Shown: positions 20,376 to 32,143, counted from the first letter of the stretch. The stretch is DNA of 64,000 nt from Blastomussa wellsi (GCA_947652115.1 OX393572.1:9436611-9500610), one strand, 5' to 3'. Notes: generated by a model from the letters alone, not told the origin. Made by a program: numbers and translations.

Positions 20376-21907
20376 TAAAATTCTGCCCCCGTCTTGCGAG
20401 GGCAAAATACACAAAATTTAATTGAAACCCAAAACCAGATGATTGAGAAAAAGAAGCAAAGAAGTAGCGAGGTTACCGAGAGAAAGAGAGCAGGAAAACG
20501 GCCGACCGGCAAAGTGATTGTCAAAGAATACATCAAGTAAGAGGGAAATATGGTCATCACAATTTTTATGTCCAGTACATTTATTTGGTGAATTTTTAAG
20601 ACTTGAACCTAGATTTACGTTTTCTCCAATAGAATAGTGCATCTAGTCACAGGCGTACAAGCTGGGGGTCAAGGGGGCTGCAGGTCCCCCAGCTTAGAAA
20701 ATTGATGACATTTTTCGTTCAAAATTCTCCCAGTTCAGAGAACAGAAGTTGGAAGAAAACTAACCAGAACAACCCTGACTGTCTGTGTCAAGCAAGTGTT
20801 CAGACAGATTTTTCATTTTGTGCTTCTTGTGTGCCACCATTGCAACCTACTAGCGCTTACAAGTTTTTCAGCCAATAATTTTTGAATAATATGTGAGAGT
20901 TTTAATAAGCGTCCAAACTGTAAAAGTCTAGTTTTTATTGTAATTTTTGGGCATTTTCATACCGGTTTTACACTCACACATTTGGGGCACTGTACATAAT
21001 TGTTCCGGGTTCGGAAATCACAGCCCCTCCCCCCCTTCCCCTCCCAAGTCAGCAAGTGCCCGTATGTCTAAGGCTACCCCAGACTTTGATTTTGTTGCAT
21101 TTTTTGCAAATATGAAACAGTCTTAGGAAAAATGATATAATGTATAAACAGGGCTTGAAAGAAAACCTTTAATTATTATTTATAACTTTCCCTTCAGACA
21201 AGCTGCTCTCAAATTTTGTTTACCCTGGGAAAGACTAGTTTTTTTATTTTTGAATTGGAAGACAGCCATAGGACCTTCTCCATTGAGTAAGTGAGATGGA
21301 AAAGTCTGGACACAGCTTTTTATGCCTGATGAAGCATTTTCTATTCTTCCAAATTCTACTAAAAATGTGCTTACCAATTTGCAGTTGAAATCTGCAATTA
21401 GTATTACAATGTTTACAATGTGGTCACTCAAGAAACTTATCAATTACCAGTTTATGCAATTATTCCAGAATTTTTCCCAGATCCACTCCTTGACCACCAA
21501 AATCAGTGTAATGACAGATGTAATACCCTATCCTGTATAACAATAATAATTATTATTATTGTGTCACACAAGTGTTTACTTTTCATCTGTTTGGATAGGA
21601 CATACATGTAAATCATATGAGCAGCTGATATCTTCTGTGCACTCCCATTGGTTATTATAGCTGAAACATAGTCCTCATTGTATTTGATAGTCCTGCAAGT
21701 AACTATTTGGTTACGGATATCCACTTGAGTGGTTATGGCTAAAATTTATTCACCTCAACATAATATTATAATTGTGCTGTATTTTATTTTTGCAGGTCCT
21801 GCAGTTGGCCAAATGGTATCAGACTGAAACCAACACATGCCATAAAGTGAAAAATAAAATAAATTTGAAATCCATTTTATCCTTGTTTGTTTTGTATTGT
21901 TTTCAAG
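20376..21907. other. Interrupted or unrecognised part of the Polinton
   Basis: At about 20376 the integrase frame stops abruptly against GC-richer DNA with no visible coding similarity. The segment includes a C-run (21023-21050) and (ATT)n runs at about 21541-21562. Short frames have no family resemblance. It probably contains one or more later insertions plus decayed Polinton sequence; no ends were found. Confidence 0.4.
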
Positions 21908-22440
21908 TTACTGAGTTATCTTAATTTCAGCCCACACCTTTTGACAGCTTATCGTGGAAAGTTCAGTGTGCAGTATTGTAGGATAATTTCGGTCACGTTT
22001 TGTTTTGGTTGATCTGTAAATTAATTCAAAGTACTGCGTGACTGGATTGGAAGACCCTACCATATGACCTACAAATAACTGCTTATGAATAATGGCCTGA
22101 TCATGTACATTAGCATCCAACAGTGATTTAGGTACAAATAAGAATTCAGAATCTTTCTTATTCATACCCTTTCTTATTCATATATTTATGAATATAATCT
22201 TCAAGGTCAGTATATGAATAATACCATTAAGAAAAGTAATTGTTTCCCAATTTTTACCACCATCAACACTATAATATTTGATAGTCTTATTTTCATATTA
22301 AGGTGTAATATAATGCCACGAATATGTCATTGCTATTCGATGAACAGCCATTTCATGTCTCATATCACTTGATAATTTCAATACAGGATTAAATTTTATC
22401 GTGAACTCATCAGCTTCACTCATACCAACTTTCTGTCTAT
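21908..22440 (-). pseudogene. Polinton structural-type protein, decayed
   Basis: Minus-strand blocks: MSEADEFTIKFNPVLKLSSD, MRHEMAVHRIAMTYSWH, then TIKYYSVDGGKNWETITFLN (about 22430-22210). After frameshifts comes an open 85-codon frame (21908-22165) with FVPKSLLDANVHDQA. The first part is the beta-rich 'IKYSxDGGxxWxxITF' type that I associate with a conserved capsid/penton-neighbour gene in cnidarian Polintons. The precise role (minor capsid versus fibre base) is inference. It lies just downstream of, and in the same direction as, the gene at 22441-23577. Confidence 0.5.
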
Positions 22441-23577
22441 TCTAATAGATTACATATTCGTTGATCAGATTGTTTAGTTGATCATTATTGATGACCAAGA
22501 TTTTGTTCAATGTATGGGCTATTATTTTGTGAAAACTCTTGTTTAACACCATCGTTACAAGCTAAATACTACCTCCAAGGAGCTCCAAACGATCCGAGAT
22601 CTTTTGGATTATTGTAATACATTACACCACTTCCTATCTTTTTGAATGTTTTAGATGTTCTATGAATTGGAATCACACTCAATCTATTGAGATCATCAAA
22701 ACCCCATCAAATACTATTTTGGATAATTGATTGTATTTCTTTTTACTATTGAATCTCTTGGTAAGCAGATCAAGAGTATCAAAATCAACTTGCTTGTCAT
22801 ACACTTTTTGTCCATCTTTGTGAGCTATAAGTTTGAGCTGACCATATAATTTTGGAATGTTAATAAATAAATTGCAATAGGTATGTTTGATAGCGTCTAT
22901 CTTATACACATTTCTCTTTTTCTGTGTGTAAATACCTTTACCGATTTTTATTGTTTTAGCACCTTCTGGTATAAGACCTATTCTGTTTCTATATTTTTGT
23001 AGCAGTTCAATTTGAGCAGTCAAATAATCAATTTTTTCTTTATTTTTTGTTTCACTTTTCTTTGATTTTGATAAATTCCCTTTGTTACTACTGAGTGTTT
23101 TGATTTTTGCTCCTATTTCAGCATCATACACCTCAATATCCAAACTTTCGTGGATATGATCTTCTACATGTAGTATTTGTGATGGTGGTTGAAACCCTGT
23201 TTAATCAAAGTTTCCATCTCATCTTGATTAAATCCTTTATCCAAATGAGATTGCATCATCTCTGGTTTATAACTAATAGGCAATTTTGTTGTTTCTGATG
23301 TTGTCGATTCAGGTAATTGATTTAAAATTACAAGATCTTTCAATCTGCTTGTTATTTTTTTTTTGATTTTTTTTGAAGTTGTTCAATTAATTCATCTTGT
23401 TTTTCATTGATACTCTTTTTTTTACCTCCTTCTGGTTGGTTGGTTTTAATAATTCAGAAGTATTATAATAAGTATCTTGTTTTAATATTTTGTCAGTTTA
23501 ATGTCTCAAACCTTGTTTGTTGTTTGACCAGCATCAATTTGTGACATAATAAGTTTTTTAGTTTTTTCAATATCCAT
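22441..23577 (-). pseudogene. Conserved cnidarian-Polinton protein of unknown function, frameshifted
   Basis: It starts MDIEKTKKLIMSQIDAGQ at 23577. A long open part (23143-22679) contains TKNKEKIDYLTAQIELLQKY, a GLIPEGAKTIKIGKGIYTQ block, KLYGQLKLIAHKDGQKVYDK and LLTKRFNSKKKYN. It then passes through frameshifts to VIPIHRTSKTFKKIGSGVMY and YYNNPKDLGS, ending at about 22500 with LNKILVINNDQLNNLI. The block order matches a large structural-region protein common in coral Polintons that I cannot name. It is divergent from the ATPase gene, with starts 40 bp apart at 23577 and 23618, suggesting a shared promoter. Confidence 0.6.
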
Positions 23578-23617
23578 TATATCAATACGTTATATAATTA
23601 TCTTAACTTATTTTCAT

Positions 23618-24195
23618 ATGGAAATACCTAATTATGATTCGAATAATGGTTACAAACACCTGTATCCATTTATGCCAAAAGCCACTTTCAGATTATTAAT
23701 TTGTGGAAACAGTGGTTCAGGAAAAACGAATTTGCTTTGTCATGTTCTGCAATCTCCATTAGTCTATTATGATCAAATTTACTTAAATGCTAAGAATCTT
23801 GACCAAGACAAGTATAAATCGTTGGTGAACGGCATGGATGAAATTAGCAAAAATGTTGGATATGATGTATTGAAATTATTGAGAGTATAGTGATATTTGA
23901 TGATTTCGTTACTGAAAAGAATCAGAAACCATTGACTACTTTATTCAAGGTCGTCATAATGTTCGGAGCTATTACGGTTGCCCAAAATCAATCAGAATCA
24001 ACTGTAGCCATTTTTGTTTGTACGATTTTCTAAGCAATAGAGAGAGAAATTTGATAGCACAAGAACTTGGAATTGACAAAGATAAATATGTTAAAGCAAC
24101 TAGCAAACCATCTTCACTATGTTCTGTTGATAAACCCATGAAGACCGTCAAGAGAATTTTTACAGAAATATTTAATATATTAAGACTAGGGGTTT
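23618..24195 (+). pseudogene. Polinton genome-packaging ATPase (HerA/FtsK type)
   Basis: The frame starts MEIPNYDSNNGYKHLYPFMP. Walker A GNSGSGKTN is at residues 30-38. Then come an IYLNAKNLDQDKY segment, Walker B IVIFDDFV at 23887-23910 in a shifted frame, CPKSIRINCSHFCLYDF, and the C-terminal RERNLIAQELGIDKDKY with KPMKTVKRIFTE. Two or more frameshifts and a short deletion between Walker B and the sensor region make it non-functional. The family packages DNA into the capsid of Polinton-type elements. It is the most secure Polinton marker here. Confidence 0.9.
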
Positions 24196-25328
24196 CAATG
24201 TGAAAGTAAGTGCTGGCGTTAGAGCTGGAGGAAAAAGGCTGAACAGCTAAGGGAAATTTTTAAACGGCTAGCTGTGAACACTTCGACCCGCATTTCGAAT
24301 GTAATCATTTCATGAGTGCGTAACGCAATGACTTTAAAAAACATCTCCCTGGTCAGAACACTGCAGCTTAGAGTTGGTGCCGATTTTCCAATTATGGAAA
24401 TTTATGGAAATGACATTTCCATGTGCTGAGTATTTGTCTTTCTATTTTAGCGTGAACATATTTTCATGTCGTCGGCCGTGCATAGATTTGCAATATTAAT
24501 TAGCACCCAGCGCGATTTTAAGACAAGTGATATCTTAAGTTCCGTAACACGTCTTAAGTTAATTGGGACAGAAAATAGTCTGCCTTTGCAAGACAGAATT
24601 TGCGAAAAAGTTCTTTTGTATTGACTCGAAACTCTCAACCGCTAAATGTATTGAGTGTTAACAACTGGTCAAAATTTTGCTAAAGTGTGCATTATCATTT
24701 CGCTGACAAATAAATTCATCAAGTGCCGCGAGGACACAAGACGCTTTCAGTTTGAAGCCTGAGAATTGAATTTAAAGACGTTTCCCTGAAAAACTGAAGA
24801 TGATGGCAGTGAAAGAGCAATAACTTCACCGTTTTTCTTTCCATCCAGAAATCTTTCTCGCAAACTTGGAGCAAACAGACAGTGTATTCCCACAGGAGAT
24901 AAAAACGCTTGATATTTGCATATTTCTAATCGGCAAAAATTGATCGTACAGGAAAGCAGCCTAACACAAATTGATATCTTTTCCTGCTCGAGATTCATCA
25001 TTAACTGTTCGTGACCTTGATGAATAATTTACAAGCAAATGACGACATTTACAAAATGCTGATCTACTTGTTTTATGTCACAAATTGGCAACGTCAATGG
25101 CATCTCGAAAGCGTCTGACAGTGTGCGTAAAATTCTCATGTGCAAAGTGATCTCAGGCGTGGATCCCGGATGATGTGACAGCCTTGTGATGTGCGCATGA
25201 TTGTTGTTTCAATTGTCCCAGATAATAGTCTACTGCACAGGCTTCGAGTCTTGCATCCGAAAAAGTTTTGGATATTTTGCCCTATTGAAAAGAACAGTGT
25301 GCTGCCTCGCTAACGCTCGCCAGCAATA
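24196..25328. other. Probable insertion between ATPase and fibre genes
   Basis: About 1.1 kb of composition unlike its AT-rich neighbours, without Polinton coding similarity. Its edges carry related words in opposite orientation: TGCTGGCGTTAGAGC near 24211, and GCTAACGCTCGCCAGCA near 25309-25325. This hints at a TIR element. No target duplication was found. Confidence 0.35.
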
Positions 25329-27225
25329 ATGGGAATATTCAATGAACACACATTTAGTGATAATAATAATAATGACACTCAAAGAGGATTACCTGGCCAA
25401 GAAGGTGATAAAGGCATCGGTTTCAAATTGACTTGACACTCAGGATGATTCCAAAATTGCTGATGATAATGACAAAATAGCTAAAGATCTCAAAAGTGCT
25501 GTTAATAAAGAGTATTTGAACGCTAAATTTCTTAAAATAGACAAAGATGGTGTTTATCTTGATTTGAAACAAAAAGTGATCAAAAATACAGAACCATATC
25601 ATGATGATTTATTTGGAAATGATGATTAGGTCAGTAAATCTTATGTTGATCACGAGATTACTAAAAATGGTAATGCACTGTTATTAGACGTAAGCAGAAC
25701 CATGACTCGAAATTTAAATATGGGAGGTAAAATCATTACTAATCTCACTTGCAAGTTCATTACAAGATGATTCAGCTTTGACTTTAGGCAGTGCACAAGC
25801 TGTGTTTTTACCTCATAACGGAAGCAGAGCCTTGACTGGAAATTTAAATATGGATAATTATGAAATCATTTATCTCAAACGATTTGTTGAATTTCCAGAT
25901 GTGGATCAATTAGGTCGTGTCATTGATTTCAGTTATTTCAAAACAGGAAGAAACAAAACTAAACAATTGATCAATAAAGTCAGTGCAAAATCATTACAAA
26001 TTGACGGAAGTAAACCAATGACTGGAAATTTAAACATGAACAACGAAAAAATTACCGGTACTAACTTAGCTGAACCTGTATTAAACAGAGATGCAGTTAA
26101 TATACGTTTTCTTGATAAATCAATCATCAACAATAATGCATCAATCATAAATGGTTATAAAAATATGTCGATGGTCAAATGAAACATGCAGTGCAAAGTA
26201 CAAACAAACATAATGCTTTTCAGTATGTGATGGATAATCCACAAGATCATTTCAGTGATGAAGACGATATAGTATTAGAAGGCATTGGTAAAACTGACAA
26301 GGATTATCATAAAATCAACAACGAGACAAATGAATTGAAACTTAAACTCAATTCACGTGGTTACTATAGTTCCAGAGTGGGAATAAACATGTATCCATTG
26401 AAAACAGGCGAATACAGTCTTGTTTATGAATTATATTTTTCAAATTCTATTGATAGTTCTAAAGTTGAAATATCAGCTGTCAGCAGTATTGAAACTGTTT
26501 CCAAAGTAACAACAAATGTGTTTAGTGATCATAGTGGAAGTATCATTCATATTCATAACTACAACAACATTGCTCCAAATTATCTTATGATAGATATGGT
26601 TCTCAAAAACAAATCAGGTGTAGAGTATACAAAATAGTTTTTACGATATGTATTGTTGTTTATGGTATTTCTGGATACCAAAACGATGTTGATACGAGTG
26701 TTTGGGACAGAGTTTATGAAATAGTTAATAATACTGTTGTGTTAACACCTGTTGAAGTTAAAGATCCTATTAACCCACAGAACCCTGTTACAAAGAAAGT
26801 GTTTGATGACCAACTTGAACCTGTGCTTTTTACTGCAGTGATTTTATTCATAATAATGAATCAACGGTAAAATTTGCAGCTAAATTAACAGATAAATCAA
26901 TTATGTCTGACCTATCTGATCTTGCTATTGAGAATAATAAATTAGTTGTAAAGAAATCAGGGATCTATGAAATTCATTTCAGAGACTTTTACAAAAAAGC
27001 TAAACCCTCTCAGAATATATAAATTCCAGTTTTTTTACATGGTACAAATAAAATTCCAGAACAAAGAGGCTATTTGCAGCCGATCACAAAATTGAACCAT
27101 ACTGCTGTTGGTTCTGATGTTATATGGCTTCCAATCACATTATTCTTTGTTACACAACTGACAGAATCAGAGCACAAGGTACCCTGTTTGATGGCAGAGA
27201 TTACTGTAGTATGTTTATTTGAAAA
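25329..27225 (+). pseudogene. Polinton fibre-like protein (collagen-like start, GNLNM repeats)
   Basis: It starts MGIFNEHTFSDNNNNDTQR and continues with the collagen-like triplets GLPGQEGDKG (25386-25415). It then carries repeats of the type [S]R-x-[ML]T-x-NLNM-x-x-x-I at about 25700, 25830 and 26010, as in phage tail-fibre and Polinton fibre proteins. An open 152-codon section (26179-26637) follows, with GYYSSRVGINMYPLKTGEYS. After a shift the blocks VYGISGYQNDVDTSVWDRV and, further on, KSGIYEIHFRDFYKK follow, in three or more frames. A surface-attachment role is inferred from the repeat type. The gene is broken by at least four frameshifts or stops. Confidence 0.75.
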
Positions 27226-27248
27226 TTGAAATAAATATCTAAACCATA

Positions 27249-27691
27249 TATGAAAACACCAAAGTCAATTTATAATTTCAATCACACTAATGAGAATTTA
27301 CCAGAATCCGAAATATCAGAATTGAAAGCATTATATCGATATTATCATAAAAATATTGGTTGTTCAAGCAGACCTATAAATATTTTAAGAAAGTTAATTT
27401 AGCTTGTAACATTGGATCAGCAGCTTTAGTTACCGGTATATCAGGTGGTATTACAATGAATCCTATTGTTCTTGGAACAATGTCAGGTGCTGGCCTGAGG
27501 CAAAGAATTTTAAACGCAAAATGGAAATGTCTAAATTTGCGTTTACGACATATGAAAAAATATTGACCGATATACGATCTTTTTTGAGAGGATTAGAATT
27601 TAATAATGAACAGTTTTTGGACAACATTAAATTACTTGACGTGGTCATCATCGATATGTGCCCACTTTCAGATAAATTTGAAAAGAAATAG
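27249..27691 (+). pseudogene. Small hydrophobic-segment Polinton protein, frameshifted
   Basis: It starts MKTPKSIYNFNHTNENLPE. A shift at about 27360 leads to KQTYKYFKKVNLACNIGSAA with a Gly-rich hydrophobic stretch (LVTGISGGITMNPIVLGTMS). A second shift leads to FAFTTYEKILTDIRSFLRGL and DVVIIDMCPLSDKFEKK, with a stop at 27689-27691. I recognise this order from coral Polinton loci but know no function; membrane association is inference. It follows the fibre gene by about 25 bp on the same strand. Confidence 0.6.
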
Positions 27692-27705
27692 AATATGATA
27701 TTCAT

Positions 27706-27938
27706 TTAAAGGAGATTCCTAATTTTATCACCTATTAAATCCATAATCTGTTTCCAATATTGCTCGTAGATGTGCAATGTCTTTTTTGATTTTGTTATCA
27801 CAATTATTTTGTATCTAACACCTAACATTTTAAAATTTTTTCTTAAAACAAAATTAATGCTGATCATTCTTTTATGATCACCATTAATCTGAGGAAGTAT
27901 TTTACCAATTTCTTTAAAATCTGATGTATTTTCTCTCT
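27706..27938 (-). pseudogene. Decayed Polinton gene end, minus strand
   Basis: An ATG-less open frame of about 76 codons on the minus strand, with SDFKEIGKILPQINGDHKR, an INFVLRKNFKMLGVRYK segment and a C-terminal YEQYWKQIMDLIGDKI before the stop at 27706-27708. It converges on the preceding gene with only 14 bp between the stops. Low-complexity composition and placement suggest Polinton coding DNA. No family name can be given. It marks the last recognisable Polinton sequence on this side. Confidence 0.45.
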
Positions 27939-28069
27939 GTTGTTAAACAGCACATATAAATTATATTTTACACATACCATTCATTTTATTTTCCAGATGA
28001 TATTTTCTATCGTATACATATTTTTGCGTGATTTTCTATTTATTTTTATGAAAATCGAAGTATTCAGTA

Positions 28070-28510
28070 GCGACTTGGTAACCATGCACTGGGTCTGTCC
28101 TGTGGAACAAGATCCCATCGGAAATCAGACACCTTCCTAGTTTAAAACTATTTATAACCGCACTAATTGCGAAAGATGATTTTTAGTGCACTGTATATTA
28201 GAGAAATTTTTATTACATAGGTTTTTATGGAAGGTTAGTTAATTAGTTTGTTAGTTAATGTAATGTTATTCTGATGATATAGTTAATTTGTTCTTTGTAA
28301 TTTTTTACACGACTCCTAGGAAGACCATTTTTGAGTAATTTTTAAAAAAAAAATAACTCTTAGTCGGCGTACCGACGTATGTCGCTATTCAGTGGATGGA
28401 TGGGTGGATGGATGGATGGATGGGTAGACGAGCGATGTATTTCACACCAATCAGAATTAGGATACTATCGATCAATAACCAATGAAATTGCAGCATGTAT
28501 GTATCGTTTA
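28070..28510 (+). mobile_element. LINE 3' UTR copy, inverted relative to 9480-9970
   Basis: From about 28073 (ATGCACTGGGTCTGTCC) to 28507 the sequence is the reverse complement of about 9565-9965 with few differences. It includes GATCCCATCGGAAATCAGAC, the GACTCCTAGGAAGACCATTT block, the palindromic GTCGGCGTACCGAC and the (GGAT)n run. It is truncated on both sides: no RT coding remains, and the terminal AATAAAGGTTGATTG tail is missing. Confidence 0.85.
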
Positions 28511-28959
28511 ATTTTGTATCAATATTTGTTTCGGATTCGAGGGACGGCCATCTTTATTTTCGTATAAACTTGGCCTTATTGGGCGGTGTTGGCATGATGT
28601 CTATATTTCCAGCACTCGGTGTTTGTGTAGCTCTGGTGTAAAACGTTGTGTGTGGGTTTTAAGCGGAAAACTGTTCGGATATTTTCAAGGTGGTGAAGAT
28701 GGTACTAGCATGTGAAATTTTACATGCTGCGAGCAGTCTAATTTGGCGGCTTTGGGTTGAGGGATTGTTTTTTCATTGCGGTTAGTTGTGAATAAGAGAC
28801 ATGTTGAATTTTAAAATGTTTCTGATTGAAGTAACGATAGCTTTAATTTTGGTTAAATTTGAAGTTGCGGATGTACGCAGCTTGCTATTTCTCAGAGATG
28901 AGTTGCTTGAAATCAGTAGAGCTGAGAGATCAGACATGATCAGAGACTTTGCTTCAGGA
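28511..28959. other. Intronic, nothing recognised
   Basis: No coding or repeat similarity was noticed. A frame at 28801-29034 overlaps the R1 repeat and is probably spurious. Confidence 0.45.
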
Positions 28960-29440
28960 CATAGTAGATGTCATACGGCATTTAAGAATTTGAAGGTAGG
29001 GAGGCCACATACTCAAGAACGCAGGGTACAGTAATTCCGGAGAAACAGCTTTCATTGCAGACGTACCAGCTCTGGTAAATATTTCACCGTTCGTAATTAA
29101 TATGCAAAACCTTTCACCAGGATTTTCGTTACAAATTTCGTAACAACCAGAGAACAATGTACTAACTGTACTATGTTTTAAAAACCCTTTGGAAAGATAT
29201 ATTTTTTCCATTTGACCCGTTTATTGTCTTTCGATAAAATACTTTGATGCGTGTTTAATAAATCACAAAATATGACGCTTTGTGTTGATAATCAGCGATA
29301 CAGAAAACAAAGTATCATGTTTCAACATTTCGAAGAAAAACAAAAGTATCGTATTACAAATAAACAAAAGTATCGTGTTACCGCTGTCAAGAATCACGTT
29401 TGGTGTTGCATTCTGCACTGTCCTTTGAGTCTGAGTTTTT
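28960..29440 (-). repeat. Dispersed repeat R1, inverted copy
   Basis: The segment 29040-29260 is the reverse complement of about 12560-12740 (CCAGCTCTGGTAAATA, AATATGCAAAACC, GTAACAACCAG). The segment 29290-29400 has the AAAGTATCATG/AAGTATCGTGTTACC words seen at 43160-43270. It ends next to the TIR element beginning at about 29458. Confidence 0.6.
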
Positions 29441-29457
29441 CATTTTCAGGTAGAAAT

Positions 29458-30848
29458 AGCTTTGTTACAGCAGTTACCGATCACACCCGCCCTCCAACAA
29501 TTTTTTCTTGTTTGAAAATTAAGTTTTGATGGACGTCAATCATCCGTGTTTATGTCTTGAATGATTGCATGCGCCAGTTTCGATTTGCTCTTTTATCACC
29601 AAACACAACAACAAGACGACAATATTCTAACCTTTTGTGAACTATTTCCATGATTTGATGAGTATTTCAAAACAGCGTCTAAACATTTAAGCAATAGGGC
29701 GTAACTCGACTTCCACAGAGCAAGCAAATATGAATAAATACAAAATTTCTTTCAAGCTAGAGCGTAATATCGTGACAAAACAAAAAGCCGGCCACTAAAA
29801 AGCGACTGCTCTTGCCAAAGCATCACGCCAAATAGTTATGGAAACCAACTATTTTCGAAGTGGTTCATTCCAAGAATGAAAGTATCTATCTTTCTTATTG
29901 CAGCTATATAAGATATAACACGACTGTGTCGACAACGAATTACCTGAATATCGACTCGTTACTCGGGCTCGCCGAGTTGTAATTTCGGCATTATTTTCTT
30001 TTTCCACGTTCAGTCACAAATCGCAGTGTGGGCTTTAAAGCGCATGCGTCGAGTAGGTGAGCATAGAAAGCAGAAGTTGTTTGAAAGTTTATTGTAGCAC
30101 GGATTCCATGACTTCAAGGGAGCTGAAATCACATAGAAATGAACACGCCGTTCACGGTAGGCCCACGCGAAAGGTCGTTGAGCATGTTCGGAACGGGTCA
30201 GTCCGCATGCCTTACAAGAGATCAATTTACGAGCGAACATTTGTGAGTGATCCGTGTACATGTCAATAAACAAAAGTTGAAATACACGAGTTTCAAATTA
30301 TAAAGTGCAAAGTTATAACTTTGCCGGGGTGGGCAATCAAGTCAGCGGAAGTCAGAGGCTCAAACTATCTCTGCATTTCAATTTTACAAACCAGAAATGA
30401 TATGGAAACTACTATAAATATGCAAATTCACAGGCAACCATTCAATCTTGTCACATTCATGTAGGTATAAAACACTTTCATAGCTGTACATAAGGTGACA
30501 CAGAGTTATCGCGGTTTTGTAATTAATCTATATTTATACATAAAAATCACGTTTCAGTGAAAAAGAGCAGCCCGAGTGCACGCAGTCATGCGTCTAGTTT
30601 CATGAAATTTGTGCGTTACGCATGATCATTTTTCTTTTTTTGCAATTTCACCGACAATATTCAGGACTTGAGCTCTGTTTCTCTTTCCAAAGGGTGAAAA
30701 ACAGCTGCCGGAAAGCCGAATGTCACTCCACGGCTTGAATGAAACCTACTACTGTCATGGAAACAGATGATTGACGTCCATCGAAACTCATTTTTCAAAC
30801 GGAAAAACCATTGTTGGAGGGCGGGTGTGATCGGTAACAGCTGTAATT
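29458..30848. mobile_element. About 1.39-kb non-autonomous TIR element
   Basis: The left end (29466-29551) contains GTTACCGATCACACCCGCCC and GATGGACGTCAATCATC. The right end (30765-30836) is its reverse complement with about 85% identity over roughly 85-100 bp. The interior has short frames only and an ACATGTCAATAAACAAAAG segment. No exact target duplication could be fixed, so the end coordinates are approximate. Confidence 0.65.
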
Positions 30849-31419
30849 AGAATTGGCATTTAGTCGCAACAAGCGATAGGTGGGTATGTCTTCACAACAT
30901 TGTAATGCCGTGTAGTAATGAGTAGCGTTAGAAGAGAGTTTAAAAGCATTGATATTTTCTAAAGATTTGTGGTATGGAATCCCTCAAATATTGCTGCAGG
31001 CTTTGTGGCGGCAAGTGTAACCGCAAAGTAATCAAATTAGACCTTAAGGCATCACACCCAAGTTAGTGACGTACATCAATCCAATCAGGTTTGGGGTTGC
31101 ATCAAGAAACCAGTGAAATTGTCAATCCATTCCCCAGAGCCCGTTTTTCGTGATGCTGAAATTCCATTTTTATCAAAAAATTTCTGATTACTGCAGTTTT
31201 TACAGATATATTATTCATGGGCGACAGGAAAGTTTCGTTGTTCACATGAATTCGCTAGTCAAACGTATTTTGCGTTGCGCTCATTTACTTAAAATGCACA
31301 CGCCGTCAGCAAAAGGCCCAACACTAAATTGGTCATTGAGCGTTCTTTTGTATCGGGCTAGTTTTGCTGACCAAAAAAAATACCCAATACGTCCACATCA
31401 AAACTGAAAAAATAACTCT
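30849..31419. other. Intronic, nothing recognised
   Basis: No coding similarity was seen. Short words (CACGCCGT, GGTCATTGAGCG) recall 30145-30190 inside the preceding element and may reflect another decayed copy. Confidence 0.35.
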
Positions 31420-31429
31420 CGCACGCATT

Positions 31430-31481
31430 GCGTGCCTATGTTTATGATAAGATTCCCTGTTTAAATAAAGATTGATTGACT
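31430..31481 (+). mobile_element. LINE 3' tail
   Basis: The sequence ATGATAAGATTCCCTGTTTA followed by AATAAAGATTGATTGACTG is the same 3' terminus as that of the LINE at 9480-9535 (AATAAAGGTTGATTGATTG). Almost nothing else of the LINE is present. The tail abuts the Polinton-type coding sequence starting at 31482, so this is an extremely 5'-truncated LINE insertion. Confidence 0.65.
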
Positions 31482-31600
31482 GTACCACAATTTTTACAGA
31501 TATTAGCAGTCTTGTCTTTGATGATGTCTTGTTTACCACAACAAGGATAATTTTTGTGTTGTCGGTTTTTGCAATTCAGCATGTCAAATGATCTTGACGG
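31482..31600 (-). pseudogene. Zinc-ribbon-like fragment of a Polinton-type gene
   Basis: The minus strand reads SRSFDMLNCKNRQHKNYPCC, then GKQDIIKDKTANICKNCG. Two CxxC-like pairs (C-x8-CC and CKNC) indicate a zinc ribbon. The frame is cut at 31482 by the LINE tail. AT-rich composition and the divergent gene at 31838 fit a Polinton or related element. Confidence 0.5.
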
Positions 31601-31837
31601 ATTAATTCTTGATGGATTATCTCATTAAAACTCATTATAATAACTTATACGCGGTATTTATATTGATATATCTAAATATTTTGTAAGAAGTATATGATTT
31701 GATTTTTCTGTATTACAGTGCTCGATACAATAAAGTAGAGCACAATATATATTGAAAATAGAAAAAGACTACACTTTTAACCCGACAAGCCTGTTTCGTG
31801 ATCGCTCACTCTTCAGGGGATTTTAATGAAAATAATT

Positions 31838-32077
31838 ATGGAACAAAAGGTAGTTCGATTTAATGATGTAATTGATGTTTACACATACTCGAGAAAAAAA
31901 TTGATAAAATATGAAAGATTTCGTATTGTTTATTATGATGATATTGGCATTCAAAAGCGCATTTTATGGGAAAAAAGTATACCTGCAGGTAACAAAGTTG
32001 ATATAAATGAGATAAAAGTACCATTCTGGAAAAAGATGTCATTTTGGGAGAAGTTTAAATTAATCTGTTATATATAA
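31838..32077 (+). CDS. Small hypothetical protein of a Polinton-type fragment
   Basis: A continuous frame reading MEQKVVRFNDVIDVYTYSRK, an FRIVYYDDIG segment, EKSIPAGNKVDINEIKVPFW and a hydrophobic/basic end. It is preceded by CGACAAGCCTGTTTCGTGAT and a CTCTTCAGGGG block that I know as a common coral repeat sequence, so it belongs to a multicopy element. The function is unknown. An alternative upstream Met at 31826 is possible. Confidence 0.45.
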   Translation: MEQKVVRFNDVIDVYTYSRKKLIKYERFRIVYYDDIGIQKRILWEKSIPAGNKVDINEIKVPFWKKMSFWEKFKLICYI

Positions 32078-32143
32078 TAAACAGGACTTATTGTTTATAC
32101 GAGAAGAAATTAAATGAAAATAAAAATATAAATGTTGTTATGA

